Below are positions 47,646-55,878 of a stretch of DNA of 64,000 nt, piece by piece (position 1 is the stretch's first letter; every line of letters begins with the position of its first letter). The stretch comes from Kitasatospora gansuensis (GTDB lineage Bacteria; Actinomycetota; Actinomycetes; Streptomycetales; Streptomycetaceae), in NCBI RefSeq assembly GCF_014203705.1, contig NZ_JACHJR010000001.1, positions 2,790,001-2,854,000 on the forward strand, written 5' to 3'. The notes below the pieces were generated by a model. It worked only from the letters and a program-made list of their open reading frames with translations, did not search any database and was not told the DNA's origin. The position numbers and the translations under genes are program-made.

Positions 47646-48380
47646 ATGGCAGTCAGCGCAACGACCTCGTCCGAACCGGCCGCCCGGCGCCCCGGCTACC
47701 GGCGGCTTCCGGTGCAACAGCGGCGCGAGCAGCTGATCGCCGTCGCCCTGGAGCTATTCGCCTCCCGCCCGCCGGAGGAGGTGAGCCTGGACGACGTGGC
47801 CGAGGCGGCCGGCGCCTCCCGCCCGCTGGTCTACCGCTACTTCGCCGGCAAGCAGCAGCTGTACGAGGCCGCCCTGCGCAGCGCCGCCGAGGAGCTCGCC
47901 GGCCGGTTCACCGTCCCGCCGGACGGCACCCCCACCGAACAGCTCTCGGCCGTCCTGGACCGCTACTTCGACTTCGTCTCCGAGCACCACACCGGCTACG
48001 GCGCACTGCTCCGCGGCGGCTCGGTGGTCGAGACCGCCCGGACCGGCGCGATCGTGGACGAGGTCCGGCGGGCCGCGCTCCGCCGGACGGTCCGTCACCT
48101 CGGCGTCCGGGAGGCCGCCGGGCCCCGACTGACGCTGCTGGTCCGGTCCTGGATCTCGGTGGTCGAGGCCTCCGCCCTCAGCTGGCTCGACGAGGGCCGG
48201 CAGATCCCGCCCGAGTCGCTGCGCGACTGGCTGCTCGACGAGTTCGTGGTGATGACCGCCGCCACCGCCCTGCACGACCCCCAGACGGCGGAGGTCCTCA
48301 CCCGCCTGCTCCGGCAGGAGGGGCCCGACGGGCGGGCCGCCGCGCTGGCGGCGCGGCTCCAGGGACTGCTGACGCAGTAG
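47646..48380 (+). CDS. TetR/AcrR-family transcriptional regulator
   Basis: A 244-residue regulator. The N-terminal TetR HTH is RREQLIAVALELFASRPPEE then DVAEAAGASRPLVYRYFAGK. The C-terminal ligand domain has an RSWISVVEASALSWLDEGR segment. The ATG at 47646 gives a standard-length protein; a much longer in-frame reading antisense to the rhomboid-like gene is rejected. It is divergent from that gene, and the 117-nt gap is the natural site for an operator. Confidence 0.92.
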   Translation: MAVSATTSSEPAARRPGYRRLPVQQRREQLIAVALELFASRPPEEVSLDDVAEAAGASRPLVYRYFAGKQQLYEAALRSAAEELAGRFTVPPDGTPTEQLSAVLDRYFDFVSEHHTGYGALLRGGSVVETARTGAIVDEVRRAALRRTVRHLGVREAAGPRLTLLVRSWISVVEASALSWLDEGRQIPPESLRDWLLDEFVVMTAATALHDPQTAEVLTRLLRQEGPDGRAAALAARLQGLLTQ

Positions 48381-48389
48381 CGGAAGCAC

Positions 48390-48512
48390 CACCAGGGGCT
48401 CGGGGAACGGCGACGGTTCGTGGCTGGCGGGTATCACTGCGAAAGTGCCTGACCAGCTACGTACGGATCATCTTTTACGAGGTCGGCGTCGCCGTTCCCC
48501 GAGCCCCTGGTG
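48390..48512. repeat. 26-bp perfect inverted repeat element (123 bp)
   Basis: The left arm 48390-48415 is the exact reverse complement of the right arm 48487-48512, separated by 71 nt. The loop contains an AT-richer stretch (around 48455-48482). It lies between the convergent tetR and FAH-family genes. It resembles the short GGGGCTCGGGGAAC-type intergenic hairpins repeated in streptomycete genomes, which is from memory. It may be a bidirectional terminator or a non-autonomous mobile repeat. Confidence 0.8.
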
Positions 48513-48532
48513 ACTGATGCCCGGAGGTGAGG

Positions 48533-49384
48533 TCAGGCCTTGCCGAGGACCTGCCGCTGGCGGCCGAGCCCCTCGACCTCGAGTTCGACCACGTCGTTGG
48601 GTCGCAGGAAGGGGGTGCCCGGGCGGCCGAGGGTGACGCCGGCGGGGGTGCCGGTGACGATCACGTCGCCCGGTTCGAGGACCATGAACTGGCTGAGGTA
48701 GCGGACCACTTCGTACACCGGGAAGATCATCTCCGCGGTGTGCCCGTCCTGCCGGAGTTCGCCGTTGACCCAGAGCCGGAGCTCCAGCCGCTGCGGGTCG
48801 CCCGCCTCGTCCGGGGTCACCAGCCAGGGCCCGAGCGGGGTGAAGGTCTCCGCGGACTTGCCCTTGTCCCACTGCCCGCCGCGCTCGAACTGGAACGCCC
48901 GCTCGGTCACGTCGTTGACCGTGGCGTACCCGGCGATCACCGCCACCGCCTCGGCCTCGCTCTCCAGGTAGCGGGCGGTCCGCCCGATCACGATGGCCAG
49001 CTCGACCTCGTAGTCGGTCTTCTCACCGCCGCGCGGGATCAGCACCTCGTCGTACGGGCCGACCACGGTGTTGCTCGGCTTCAGGAAGACCACCGGCTCG
49101 GCCGGGATCGCGGCGCCCGCCTCCTCGGCGTGGTCCCGGTAGTTGAGACCGATCCCGACCACCTTGCCCGGTCGCACCACCGGCGCGCCGATCCGCTCCC
49201 CGGCGATGTCGGTCACCGGGAGTTCACCGGCCGCCACCGCCCGGGCCAGCTCGGCCGGGTCGAGCCCGGCCAGGAAGGCCCCGTCGATGTCCGGGGTCCG
49301 GCCGGAGAGGTCGAAAGCGGTGCCGTCCTGACCCAGCACCACGGGGCGTTCGGCGCCCTGAGGGCCGACACGGAGGAGCTTCAC
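48533..49384 (-). CDS. Fumarylacetoacetate hydrolase-family protein
   Basis: A 283-residue FAH-fold enzyme. Signature pieces are GIGLNYRDHAEEAG, VFLKPSNTVVGPYDEV, the metal-binding DYEVELAIVIGR and VIVTGTPAGVTLGRP. The family hydrolyses or isomerises beta-diketo acids such as fumarylpyruvate or homoprotocatechuate products, using Mg2+ or Mn2+. The actual substrate is unknown, and no aromatic-degradation genes flank it. It starts at an ATG at 49384. Confidence 0.92.
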   Translation of the reverse strand: MKLLRVGPQGAERPVVLGQDGTAFDLSGRTPDIDGAFLAGLDPAELARAVAAGELPVTDIAGERIGAPVVRPGKVVGIGLNYRDHAEEAGAAIPAEPVVFLKPSNTVVGPYDEVLIPRGGEKTDYEVELAIVIGRTARYLESEAEAVAVIAGYATVNDVTERAFQFERGGQWDKGKSAETFTPLGPWLVTPDEAGDPQRLELRLWVNGELRQDGHTAEMIFPVYEVVRYLSQFMVLEPGDVIVTGTPAGVTLGRPGTPFLRPNDVVELEVEGLGRQRQVLGKA

Positions 49385-49594
49385 TGCCCATCACCACCTG
49401 GTTCGTCGCATGCCATCGAGGAGGCCGCACACCTCTCCCGTCCTATGCATCCGAGGTATATCAACGGCTCGGGCCTGCCAACCAGGGGTTACCGCTCGGC
49501 CAGTTCCTATCAATTCATCCAAGTCACCGGAGGCCCGAATCAGCGTCCCGCACTGTTGACACCCCGGCTGTCAGCTGTTGTCGGGTCGGACTGA

Positions 49595-49600
49595 TAGACA
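49595..49600 (+). promoter_or_regulatory. -10 hexamer for the STM4015-4011 operon
   Basis: TAGACA is 7 nt before the ATG of the first gene, and no Shine-Dalgarno is present, so the operon probably starts leaderless. TTGACA occurs at 49556-49561 but is too far for this hexamer. Confidence 0.35.
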
Positions 49601-49607
49601 GATCGCC

Positions 49608-50552
49608 ATGGCGATCAGCGAGCACATCGAGGAATTCCACGGTCTTCCCGTCTTCGACTTCCCGGGCGCGGAGGGCACCGAGCTGCCCGCGCCGGAGTCG
49701 GTGGCCTGGCGGGTGCAGGTCGAGTACGACGGCGGCAGCGACTTCGCCGCAGTCTGGGCGTCGTTCCTGGCGGCCGTGCCGGTCGAGCGGGTCCGGGCGC
49801 TGGTGATCGGGCCGTGGTGGGAGGACGAGTACGAGCTGGTCGAGCCCGTCATCGCCGCGCTGACCGGCAGTGCCGACCGGCTCGGCGGGCTGCGGGCGCT
49901 GTTCCTCGGTGAGGTCACCTTCGAGGAGTGCGAGATCTCCTGGCTCCAGCTCGCCGACGTGACCCCCTTGCTGGAGTCCTTCCCCGCGCTGGAGGAGCTG
50001 GTGGTGCGCGGTGCCTCCGCCGACTACGACGGCAAGGGCGGGCTCGCCCTGCGGGCCCTGCGCCACGAGAACCTGCGCGCACTGCGGTTCGAGGCCGGCG
50101 GCCTGCCGGTCGCGGTGGTCCGGGCCGTCGGCGAGTCCGACTTCCCGGCGCTGGAGAGCCTGGAGCTGTGGCTCGGCGTGGACGAGTACGGCGGCGACGC
50201 CGGGGTGGCCGACCTGGCGCCTGTACTGAGCGGCGAGCGGCTGCCCGCGCTGCGCCGGCTCGGCCTGGAGAACAGCGCGCTGCAGGACGAGCTGGCCGCC
50301 GCGGTGGCCGGATCAGCCGTGGTCAGGCAGCTGGAGAGCGTCAGCCTGGCCCTCGGCACCCTCACCGACACCGGGGCGGAGGCCCTGCTCGGCCTGACCC
50401 ACCTGCGCCGACTCGACCTGCACCACCACTACCTCACCGAGGGGATGCAGCAGCGCCTGCGCGACACCCTGGGCGCGGCCGGGGTCGAGCTGGACCTCTC
50501 GGACCAGGAGAAGCCCGACGACGACTGGCGTTACGTGGCGAACGGCGAGTGA
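49608..50552 (+). CDS. STM4015 family leucine-rich-repeat protein
   Basis: A 314-residue protein with a conserved N-terminus (HIEEFHGLPVFDFP) and then leucine-rich repeats in the C-terminal half (LRALRFEAGGLP, LESLELWLGV, LRRLGLENSALQ, LRRLDLHHHYLTEGM). It ends DDDWRYVANGE, a typical STM4015 tail. It is first in the operon and overlaps the next gene by 4 nt (GTGA). The LRR surface suggests a binding or scaffold role. I prefer the ATG at 49608 over an upstream TTG. Confidence 0.9.
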   Translation: MAISEHIEEFHGLPVFDFPGAEGTELPAPESVAWRVQVEYDGGSDFAAVWASFLAAVPVERVRALVIGPWWEDEYELVEPVIAALTGSADRLGGLRALFLGEVTFEECEISWLQLADVTPLLESFPALEELVVRGASADYDGKGGLALRALRHENLRALRFEAGGLPVAVVRAVGESDFPALESLELWLGVDEYGGDAGVADLAPVLSGERLPALRRLGLENSALQDELAAAVAGSAVVRQLESVSLALGTLTDTGAEALLGLTHLRRLDLHHHYLTEGMQQRLRDTLGAAGVELDLSDQEKPDDDWRYVANGE

Positions 50553-51619
50553 TCGCCGTCGTCGGCCACCCGGGCCACCGCCGGGTCGAGCTGTTCGCGG
50601 CGGCGGTCCGGTCGTTCGGGCTGCCGTCGCCCGCCGTACTGCCCTGGGTGGACGTCCTGCGCGGCGAGGTCACCGTCCCGGCCGGTGCCCTGGTCCGGGT
50701 GGACTCCCCCGGCGAGGACCCGGCCGTGGACGCGATGCTGCGCGGGCCCGGCTGCCTGCCGACCCGGGTGGAGGGCTCGGCCGCCTGGTACGCCGGGCTG
50801 CTCGGCGGGCTGGCCACCCTGACGGCGGCGGCCGAACGGGCCCCCGGCGCCCGGCTGTTGGCCGATCCGGCGGAGACCGCGGTGCTGTTCGACAAACGCC
50901 GGACCCACGCCCGGCTGGCCGCCGCCGGTCTCCCCGTACCGCGGGCGCTCGGCCAACCGGTGGGCGACTGGGCGGAGTTGCGGGCACAGCTGGCCGGGGC
51001 CGGGCTCCGGCGGGTGTTCGTGAAGCCCGCCCACGCCTCCTCCGCCGCCGGGGTGCTGGCGCTGGAGTTCGGCCCGGGCGGCAGGCTCAGGGCGACCACG
51101 TCGGTCGAGCTGACCCCCACCGGCCTGCACAACTCGCTCCGGGTCCGCAGCTACACCACCGAGCCGGAGATCGCCGCCGTCGTGGACGCGCTGGCCCCCG
51201 ACGGGCTGCACGTCGAGCAGTGGATACCGAAGGCGTCCCAGCGCGGCCGGTCGGCCGACCTGCGGGTGGTCGCGGTGCACGGCCGGGTCACCCACGCGGT
51301 GGTCCGGACCAGCGCCGGGCCGCTGACCAATCTTCACCTCGGAGGCGCCAGAGGCGAGTTGGCCCTGGTCAGGGCGGCGGCCGGCCCGCACTGGGCCGGG
51401 CTGCTGGAGCTGGGCGAGCGGGTCGCCGCCTGCTTCCCCGGCTCCCCGATGGTGGGCATCGACGTGCTGCCCGGTGCCAACTGGCGCCGCTGGTACGTGG
51501 GCGAGGTGAACGCCTTCGGCGACCTGCTCCCCAACCTCCCCGGCCTGCCCGAGGGCCCGGCCGCCGGCCTGGACACCTACGGCGCACAGGTCCAAGCCCT
51601 GCTCGGAACGGAACGATGA
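50549..51619 (+). CDS. STM4014 family ATP-grasp-like protein
   Basis: A 356-residue protein with an ATP-grasp outline: the FDKRRTHARLAAAGLPVPRA loop, a KPAHASSAAGVLAL nucleotide-binding segment and GIDVLPGANWRRWYVGEVNA with the metal-binding Asp and Asn. It probably ligates a carboxylate to an amine, or otherwise activates one with ATP. It starts with GTG overlapping the STM4015 stop and ends overlapping the STM4013 start, so synthesis of the proteins is coupled. Confidence 0.88.
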   Translation: MIAVVGHPGHRRVELFAAAVRSFGLPSPAVLPWVDVLRGEVTVPAGALVRVDSPGEDPAVDAMLRGPGCLPTRVEGSAAWYAGLLGGLATLTAAAERAPGARLLADPAETAVLFDKRRTHARLAAAGLPVPRALGQPVGDWAELRAQLAGAGLRRVFVKPAHASSAAGVLALEFGPGGRLRATTSVELTPTGLHNSLRVRSYTTEPEIAAVVDALAPDGLHVEQWIPKASQRGRSADLRVVAVHGRVTHAVVRTSAGPLTNLHLGGARGELALVRAAAGPHWAGLLELGERVAACFPGSPMVGIDVLPGANWRRWYVGEVNAFGDLLPNLPGLPEGPAAGLDTYGAQVQALLGTER

Positions 51620-52467
51620 CCGCGATCCCCGACATGCGTCAGATAGTCGGCAGCCACGACCTGCTGCTGGTCACCCTGGACACCCTCCGCTTCGACGTGG
51701 CCGAGGAGTTGGCGGCAGCCGGGCGGCTGCCCAACCTCGCCGCCGTCCTGCCGGGCGGCCGATGGGAGCGCCGGCACTCCCCCGGCAGCTTCACGTACGC
51801 CGCTCACCAGGCGATCCTGGCCGGGTTCCTGCCCACCCCGGCCACGCCGGACGGGCCGCACCCGAGGCTGTTCGCGGCCCGGTTCGGCGGCTCGGAGACC
51901 ACCGAGGCGCGGACCTGGGTCTTCGACACCCCCGATCTGCCCTCCGCCCTGGCGGCGGCCGGGTACCGGACGGTCTGCGTCGGCGGGGTGGGGTTCTTCA
52001 ACAAGCAGGGCCCGCTCGGCTCGGTGCTGCCCGGGATGTTCCAGCAGAGCTACTGGGAGCCGGAGTTCGGCGTCCCCTCGCCGACCTCCTTCGAGGCGCA
52101 GGTGGCCTGCGTCGAGCAGGTGACGGCCGAACAGCCGCCCGGGCAGCCGCTGTTCCTGCTGCTGAACGTCTCCGCGCTGCACCAGCCGAACTGGTTCCAC
52201 CTGCCGGGCGCCACCCGGGCCGACGGGGACACCCGGGCCAGTCACGCCGCCGCGCTGGAGTACGTGGACGCGCACATCGGGCGGCTGTTCGCGGCGATGA
52301 GCCGCCGTCGGCCCTGCTTCGCGATCGTCTGCTCCGACCACGGCACCGCCTACGGCGAGGACGGCTACACCGGGCACCGGATCGGCCACGAGGTGGTCTG
52401 GACGGTCCCGTACGCGCACTTCACCCTGCCGACCGGCAGCCACCAGAGCCATCGGAGCCCCGCATGA
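51616..52467 (+). CDS. STM4013 family alkaline-phosphatase-superfamily hydrolase
   Basis: A 283-residue cytoplasmic hydrolase. A sulfatase/phosphatase metal motif is seen at LLVTLDTLRFDV, a probable nucleophile region in SPGSFTYAAHQAILAGF, and CSDHGTAYGEDGYTGHRIGH supplies further metal ligands. It likely cleaves a phosphate or sulfate ester, or transfers such a group, in the pathway. It overlaps both neighbours by 4 nt (ATGA). Confidence 0.88.
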   Translation: MTAIPDMRQIVGSHDLLLVTLDTLRFDVAEELAAAGRLPNLAAVLPGGRWERRHSPGSFTYAAHQAILAGFLPTPATPDGPHPRLFAARFGGSETTEARTWVFDTPDLPSALAAAGYRTVCVGGVGFFNKQGPLGSVLPGMFQQSYWEPEFGVPSPTSFEAQVACVEQVTAEQPPGQPLFLLLNVSALHQPNWFHLPGATRADGDTRASHAAALEYVDAHIGRLFAAMSRRRPCFAIVCSDHGTAYGEDGYTGHRIGHEVVWTVPYAHFTLPTGSHQSHRSPA

Positions 52468-53762
52468 GGCCCTATCAGTCCTACGTCTACGCCTACCCGC
52501 ACAAGACCGCGTACCGGCCGCTGGCACCCCGGCCGCCGCTGCGCGAGCTCTGGGCGGGCGAGCCGCAGGACGCGCTCTCGCTCTATCTGCACATCCCGTT
52601 CTGCGAGGTGCGCTGCGGTTTCTGCAACCTGTTCACCCGGATCGGCAGCCCGGACGGGCTGACCACCGCCTACCTGGACGCGCTGGAGCGGCAGGCCGTC
52701 GCCGTCCGGGCGGCGCTGGACGAGGGGGCCAGGTTCGCGGTGGCGGCGTTCGGCGGTGGCACGCCGACCTATCTGACGGCGCGGGAGCTGGAGCGGCTCT
52801 GCGATCTGACGGAGCAGCGGATGGGGGTGGACCTGCGGGCCGTGCCGCTCTCGGTCGAGGCCTCCCCGGACACCGCCACCGCCGACCGGCTCGAGGTGCT
52901 GGCGGACCGGGGCACCACCCGGCTCAGCCTCGGGGTGCAGTCCTTCCTGGACGAGGAGGCCAAGTCGGCTGTCCGCCCGCAGAAGCGGGGGGCGGTGGAG
53001 GCGGCGCTCGGCCGGATCAGGGCGGCCGGGTTCCCGGTGCTGAACATCGACCTGATCTACGGCATCGACGGGCAGACCGGGGTCAGCTGGCTGCGCTCGC
53101 TCGACGCGGCGCTCGCCTGGCGGCCCGAGGAGCTCTACCTCTACCCGCTCTACGTCCGGCCGTTGACCGGGCTGGCCCGCCGGTCCACACCCCAGGACTG
53201 GGACGCCCAGCGGCTGGCGCTGTACCGCTCGGGTCGGGACCACCTGCTGGCGAACGGGTACCGGCAGGTGTCGATGCGGATGTTCCGCCGGGCCGACGCG
53301 ACCGCCGAGGTGGCGGGCGAGTACAGCTGCCAGACCGACGGCATGGTCGGCCTGGGCTGCGGCGCCCGCTCGTACACCGCCGGGCTGCACTACTCCTTCG
53401 ACTACGCGGTGAACGCCACCGAGGTGCGCGGCATCATCGACGACTACGTGGCCACCACCGACTTCGGGCATGCCGAGCGGGGCTGGCCGATGGACCGGGA
53501 CGAGGCCCGCCGACGGCACCTGCTGCAGTCCCTGCTCCAGGCCGACGGGCTCGAACTCGCCGACTACCGGCGCCGGTTCGACTCCACTCCGGCCGAGGAC
53601 TTCCCCGCCGAGCTGACCGGCTTCGCCGAGCGCGGCTGGCTGGCCGACGACCCCGGCAGGCTGGCGCTGTCGGCCGAGGGGCTGGCGTGGTCGGACGCGG
53701 TCGGCCCGGCACTGTTCTCCGCCGCCGTGCGGGACCGGATGGCCGGACACCAGGCCCGATGA
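52464..53762 (+). CDS. STM4012 family radical SAM protein (HemN-like)
   Basis: A 432-residue radical SAM enzyme. The [4Fe-4S] cysteines are Cys47, Cys51 and Cys54 in HIPFCEVRCGFCNLF. HemN-like features follow: FGGGTPTYL, SVEASPDTA and RLSLGVQSFLDEEAK. The C-terminal domain resembles the HemN/coproporphyrinogen-dehydrogenase helper region, but the context is not haem synthesis. It overlaps STM4013 and STM4011. Confidence 0.92.
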   Translation: MRPYQSYVYAYPHKTAYRPLAPRPPLRELWAGEPQDALSLYLHIPFCEVRCGFCNLFTRIGSPDGLTTAYLDALERQAVAVRAALDEGARFAVAAFGGGTPTYLTARELERLCDLTEQRMGVDLRAVPLSVEASPDTATADRLEVLADRGTTRLSLGVQSFLDEEAKSAVRPQKRGAVEAALGRIRAAGFPVLNIDLIYGIDGQTGVSWLRSLDAALAWRPEELYLYPLYVRPLTGLARRSTPQDWDAQRLALYRSGRDHLLANGYRQVSMRMFRRADATAEVAGEYSCQTDGMVGLGCGARSYTAGLHYSFDYAVNATEVRGIIDDYVATTDFGHAERGWPMDRDEARRRHLLQSLLQADGLELADYRRRFDSTPAEDFPAELTGFAERGWLADDPGRLALSAEGLAWSDAVGPALFSAAVRDRMAGHQAR

Positions 53763-54670
53763 GCACCTTCCTCGGCCTCCCCGGCGCCGGAGCCCCGGAG
53801 TTGACCGTCCTCTACCGGGGTCCGCTGGCCTCCTGCGACTACGACTGCCCGTACTGCCCGTTCGCCAAGCGCCGGGACAGCCCGGCCACCCTGCGGGAGG
53901 ACCGCGCCGCGCTGGAGCGGTTCTGCGACTGGGTGGCCGAACAGCCCGCCGTCTCGGTGCTGTTCACGCCCTGGGGCGAGGGGCTGGTGCGGTCCTGGTA
54001 CCGCCGGGCGATGGTGCGCCTCAGCCTGCTGCCGAACGTCCGCCGGGTGGCGATCCAGACCAACCTGAGCTGCCGCACCGGCTGGCTGGCCGAGGGCGAC
54101 CCGGCGAGCCTGGCGCTCTGGGTGACCTACCACCCGGGCCAGGTCGCCCAGGACCGGCTGCTGACCAAGTGCCGGGAGCTGGACGCGCTCGGCGTCCGGT
54201 ACAGCGTCGGCGTGGTCGGGCAGCCCGAACACCTGGCGGCGGCACGGGAGTTCCGCGCCGCGCTGCGCCCCGAGGTCTACCTCTGGATCAACGCCGCCGA
54301 GGGCCGCAGCTACACCGACGCCGAGGCCGCCGACTGGACGGCGCTGGACCCGCTGTTCGGCTGGAGCCGCGAGCCGCACCCGAGCGAGGGCCGCCGCTGC
54401 CGGACGGGCTCCTCGGTGATCTCGGTCTTCGGCGACGGCTCGGTCCAGCGCTGCCACTTCGTCCGGGCCCCGCTCGGCAACATCTACGACGGCTCCTACC
54501 GAGCCGGGCTGGCCGAGCGGCCCTGTCCGCTGCCGGTCTGCGACTGCCACATCGGGTACGTGCACCTGGAGACGCTGCCGCTGTACGAGGTCTTCACGGA
54601 CGGCGTGCTGGAGCGCATCCCGTACGGACTGGACGGCATCAGCCGACCAGCAGCGCCAGCTGGCCGGTGA
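53759..54670 (+). CDS. STM4011 family radical SAM protein
   Basis: A 303-residue radical SAM enzyme with Cys26, Cys30 and Cys33 (SCDYDCPYCPFAKR). Additional cysteines near the C-terminus (GRRCRTGSSV, QRCHFVRA and CPLPVCDCHIGYVH) look like a SPASM/twitch-type site for auxiliary clusters. It is last in the operon. Its 3' end overlaps the convergent kinase gene by 32 bases, with both stop regions nested. Confidence 0.92.
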   Translation: MSTFLGLPGAGAPELTVLYRGPLASCDYDCPYCPFAKRRDSPATLREDRAALERFCDWVAEQPAVSVLFTPWGEGLVRSWYRRAMVRLSLLPNVRRVAIQTNLSCRTGWLAEGDPASLALWVTYHPGQVAQDRLLTKCRELDALGVRYSVGVVGQPEHLAAAREFRAALRPEVYLWINAAEGRSYTDAEAADWTALDPLFGWSREPHPSEGRRCRTGSSVISVFGDGSVQRCHFVRAPLGNIYDGSYRAGLAERPCPLPVCDCHIGYVHLETLPLYEVFTDGVLERIPYGLDGISRPAAPAGR

Positions 54671-55802
54671 CCGGGGCGGTCCTGGGCGGCAGCTGCGCGG
54701 TCAGCCGGGCCAGGTCACGGGCGGCGTCCTCGGCCTGCCGGCCGCCGAGGCCGGTGGCGAGCAGCTCACCGAGCAGGCCGACCGCCTCGGGCACCCGTCC
54801 GTCGGCGGCGAACCAGAGCGCCAGGTCGTGGCAGGTCCGCAGGGTGCGCGGGTCGTCGGGGCCGCACTCGCGGGCGAACTCGCCGATCAGCGACCAGAGT
54901 CGGCGGGCCGCCTCGGCGGGTGAGCCGGCCGCGCCGAGGGCCCAGGCGTTGTCGGCCAGGGCCCGGAGTTCGGCGGCCCGGCCGGGCCGGACCTCGGCCA
55001 GCCGACGGGCCACCTCGAGCCCGTCGGCGGGGCGGTCGGCCGGGTCCTTGGCGAGCAGGTCGAGGATCAGCCGCTCCAGCAGCAGCGGCAGCTCCGGGGC
55101 GAGCTGACGGGGTCTCGGGGGTTCGACGTCGACGTGCTGGCGCATCAGGCCGACCACCGTCCCGGCGTTGAACGGCCGCTGCCCGACGGCCAGTTCGTAC
55201 AGCATGCAGCCGACCGCGTACAGGTCGACCCGGCCGTCCAGCGGCCCGTCCGCCCAGCGCTCGGGTGCCAGGTAGATCGGGCTGCCGATCACCGTCCCGA
55301 TGGTGGTCAGGCCGCCCGGGCGGCCGTCCAGCCGGGCGATGCCGAAGTCCAGCACCTTGGCGCTGCCGGTGTCGGTGATCATGATGTTCTCGGGCTTGAT
55401 GTCCCGGTGCACCACGTCGGCCCGGTGGGCGGCGGCCAGCGCCACGCAGACCTGGCCCATCCAGTCCAGCACCTGCGGCAGTCCGGGCCTGGCCTGCTTG
55501 ACCACGGCCGCCAGCGAGCGGCCCTGCACCAGCTCCATCACCAGGTACGGGCTGCCGGTCGCGGTCTCGCCGATGTCGTGCAGGGTGACGATGTGCGGGT
55601 GGTTCAGCTTGGCCACCGCGCGCGCCTCGTGTCTGAACCGGGCGATGTCCCCGGCGCCGAGCTCGGCCGAGTCGGAGATCACCTTGACCGCGATCTCCCG
55701 GCCGAGCCGGGTGTCGACGGATCGCCAGACCACCCCGAAGCCACCCCGGCCGATCTCCGCGACCAACTCGTACTTGCCGTCCAGTATGTCCCCGGCCCGC
55801 AT
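54639..55802 (-). CDS. Soluble serine/threonine protein kinase
   Basis: A 387-residue Hanks-type kinase. The glycine loop is EIGRGGFGVVW, the catalytic Lys lies in EIAVKVI, and the catalytic loop is HRDIKPENIM. DFG reads VLDFGIARL and APE is LAPERW. After the ~265-residue kinase domain is a ~120-residue helical TPR-like region (AEAARRLWSLIGEFARE), and no transmembrane segment is present, unlike PknB. I use the ATG at 55802 with GGGAG 8 nt upstream. It overlaps the STM4011 end. Confidence 0.92.
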   Translation of the reverse strand: MRAGDILDGKYELVAEIGRGGFGVVWRSVDTRLGREIAVKVISDSAELGAGDIARFRHEARAVAKLNHPHIVTLHDIGETATGSPYLVMELVQGRSLAAVVKQARPGLPQVLDWMGQVCVALAAAHRADVVHRDIKPENIMITDTGSAKVLDFGIARLDGRPGGLTTIGTVIGSPIYLAPERWADGPLDGRVDLYAVGCMLYELAVGQRPFNAGTVVGLMRQHVDVEPPRPRQLAPELPLLLERLILDLLAKDPADRPADGLEVARRLAEVRPGRAAELRALADNAWALGAAGSPAEAARRLWSLIGEFARECGPDDPRTLRTCHDLALWFAADGRVPEAVGLLGELLATGLGGRQAEDAARDLARLTAQLPPRTAPVTGQLALLVG

Positions 55803-55878
55803 CCGCCCCGCTCCCCCCAAGTCGCCCCGTGTCGGTGAGAGTTCACCACACGGCGGCGACCTGGAGGGGAACGGCGGG

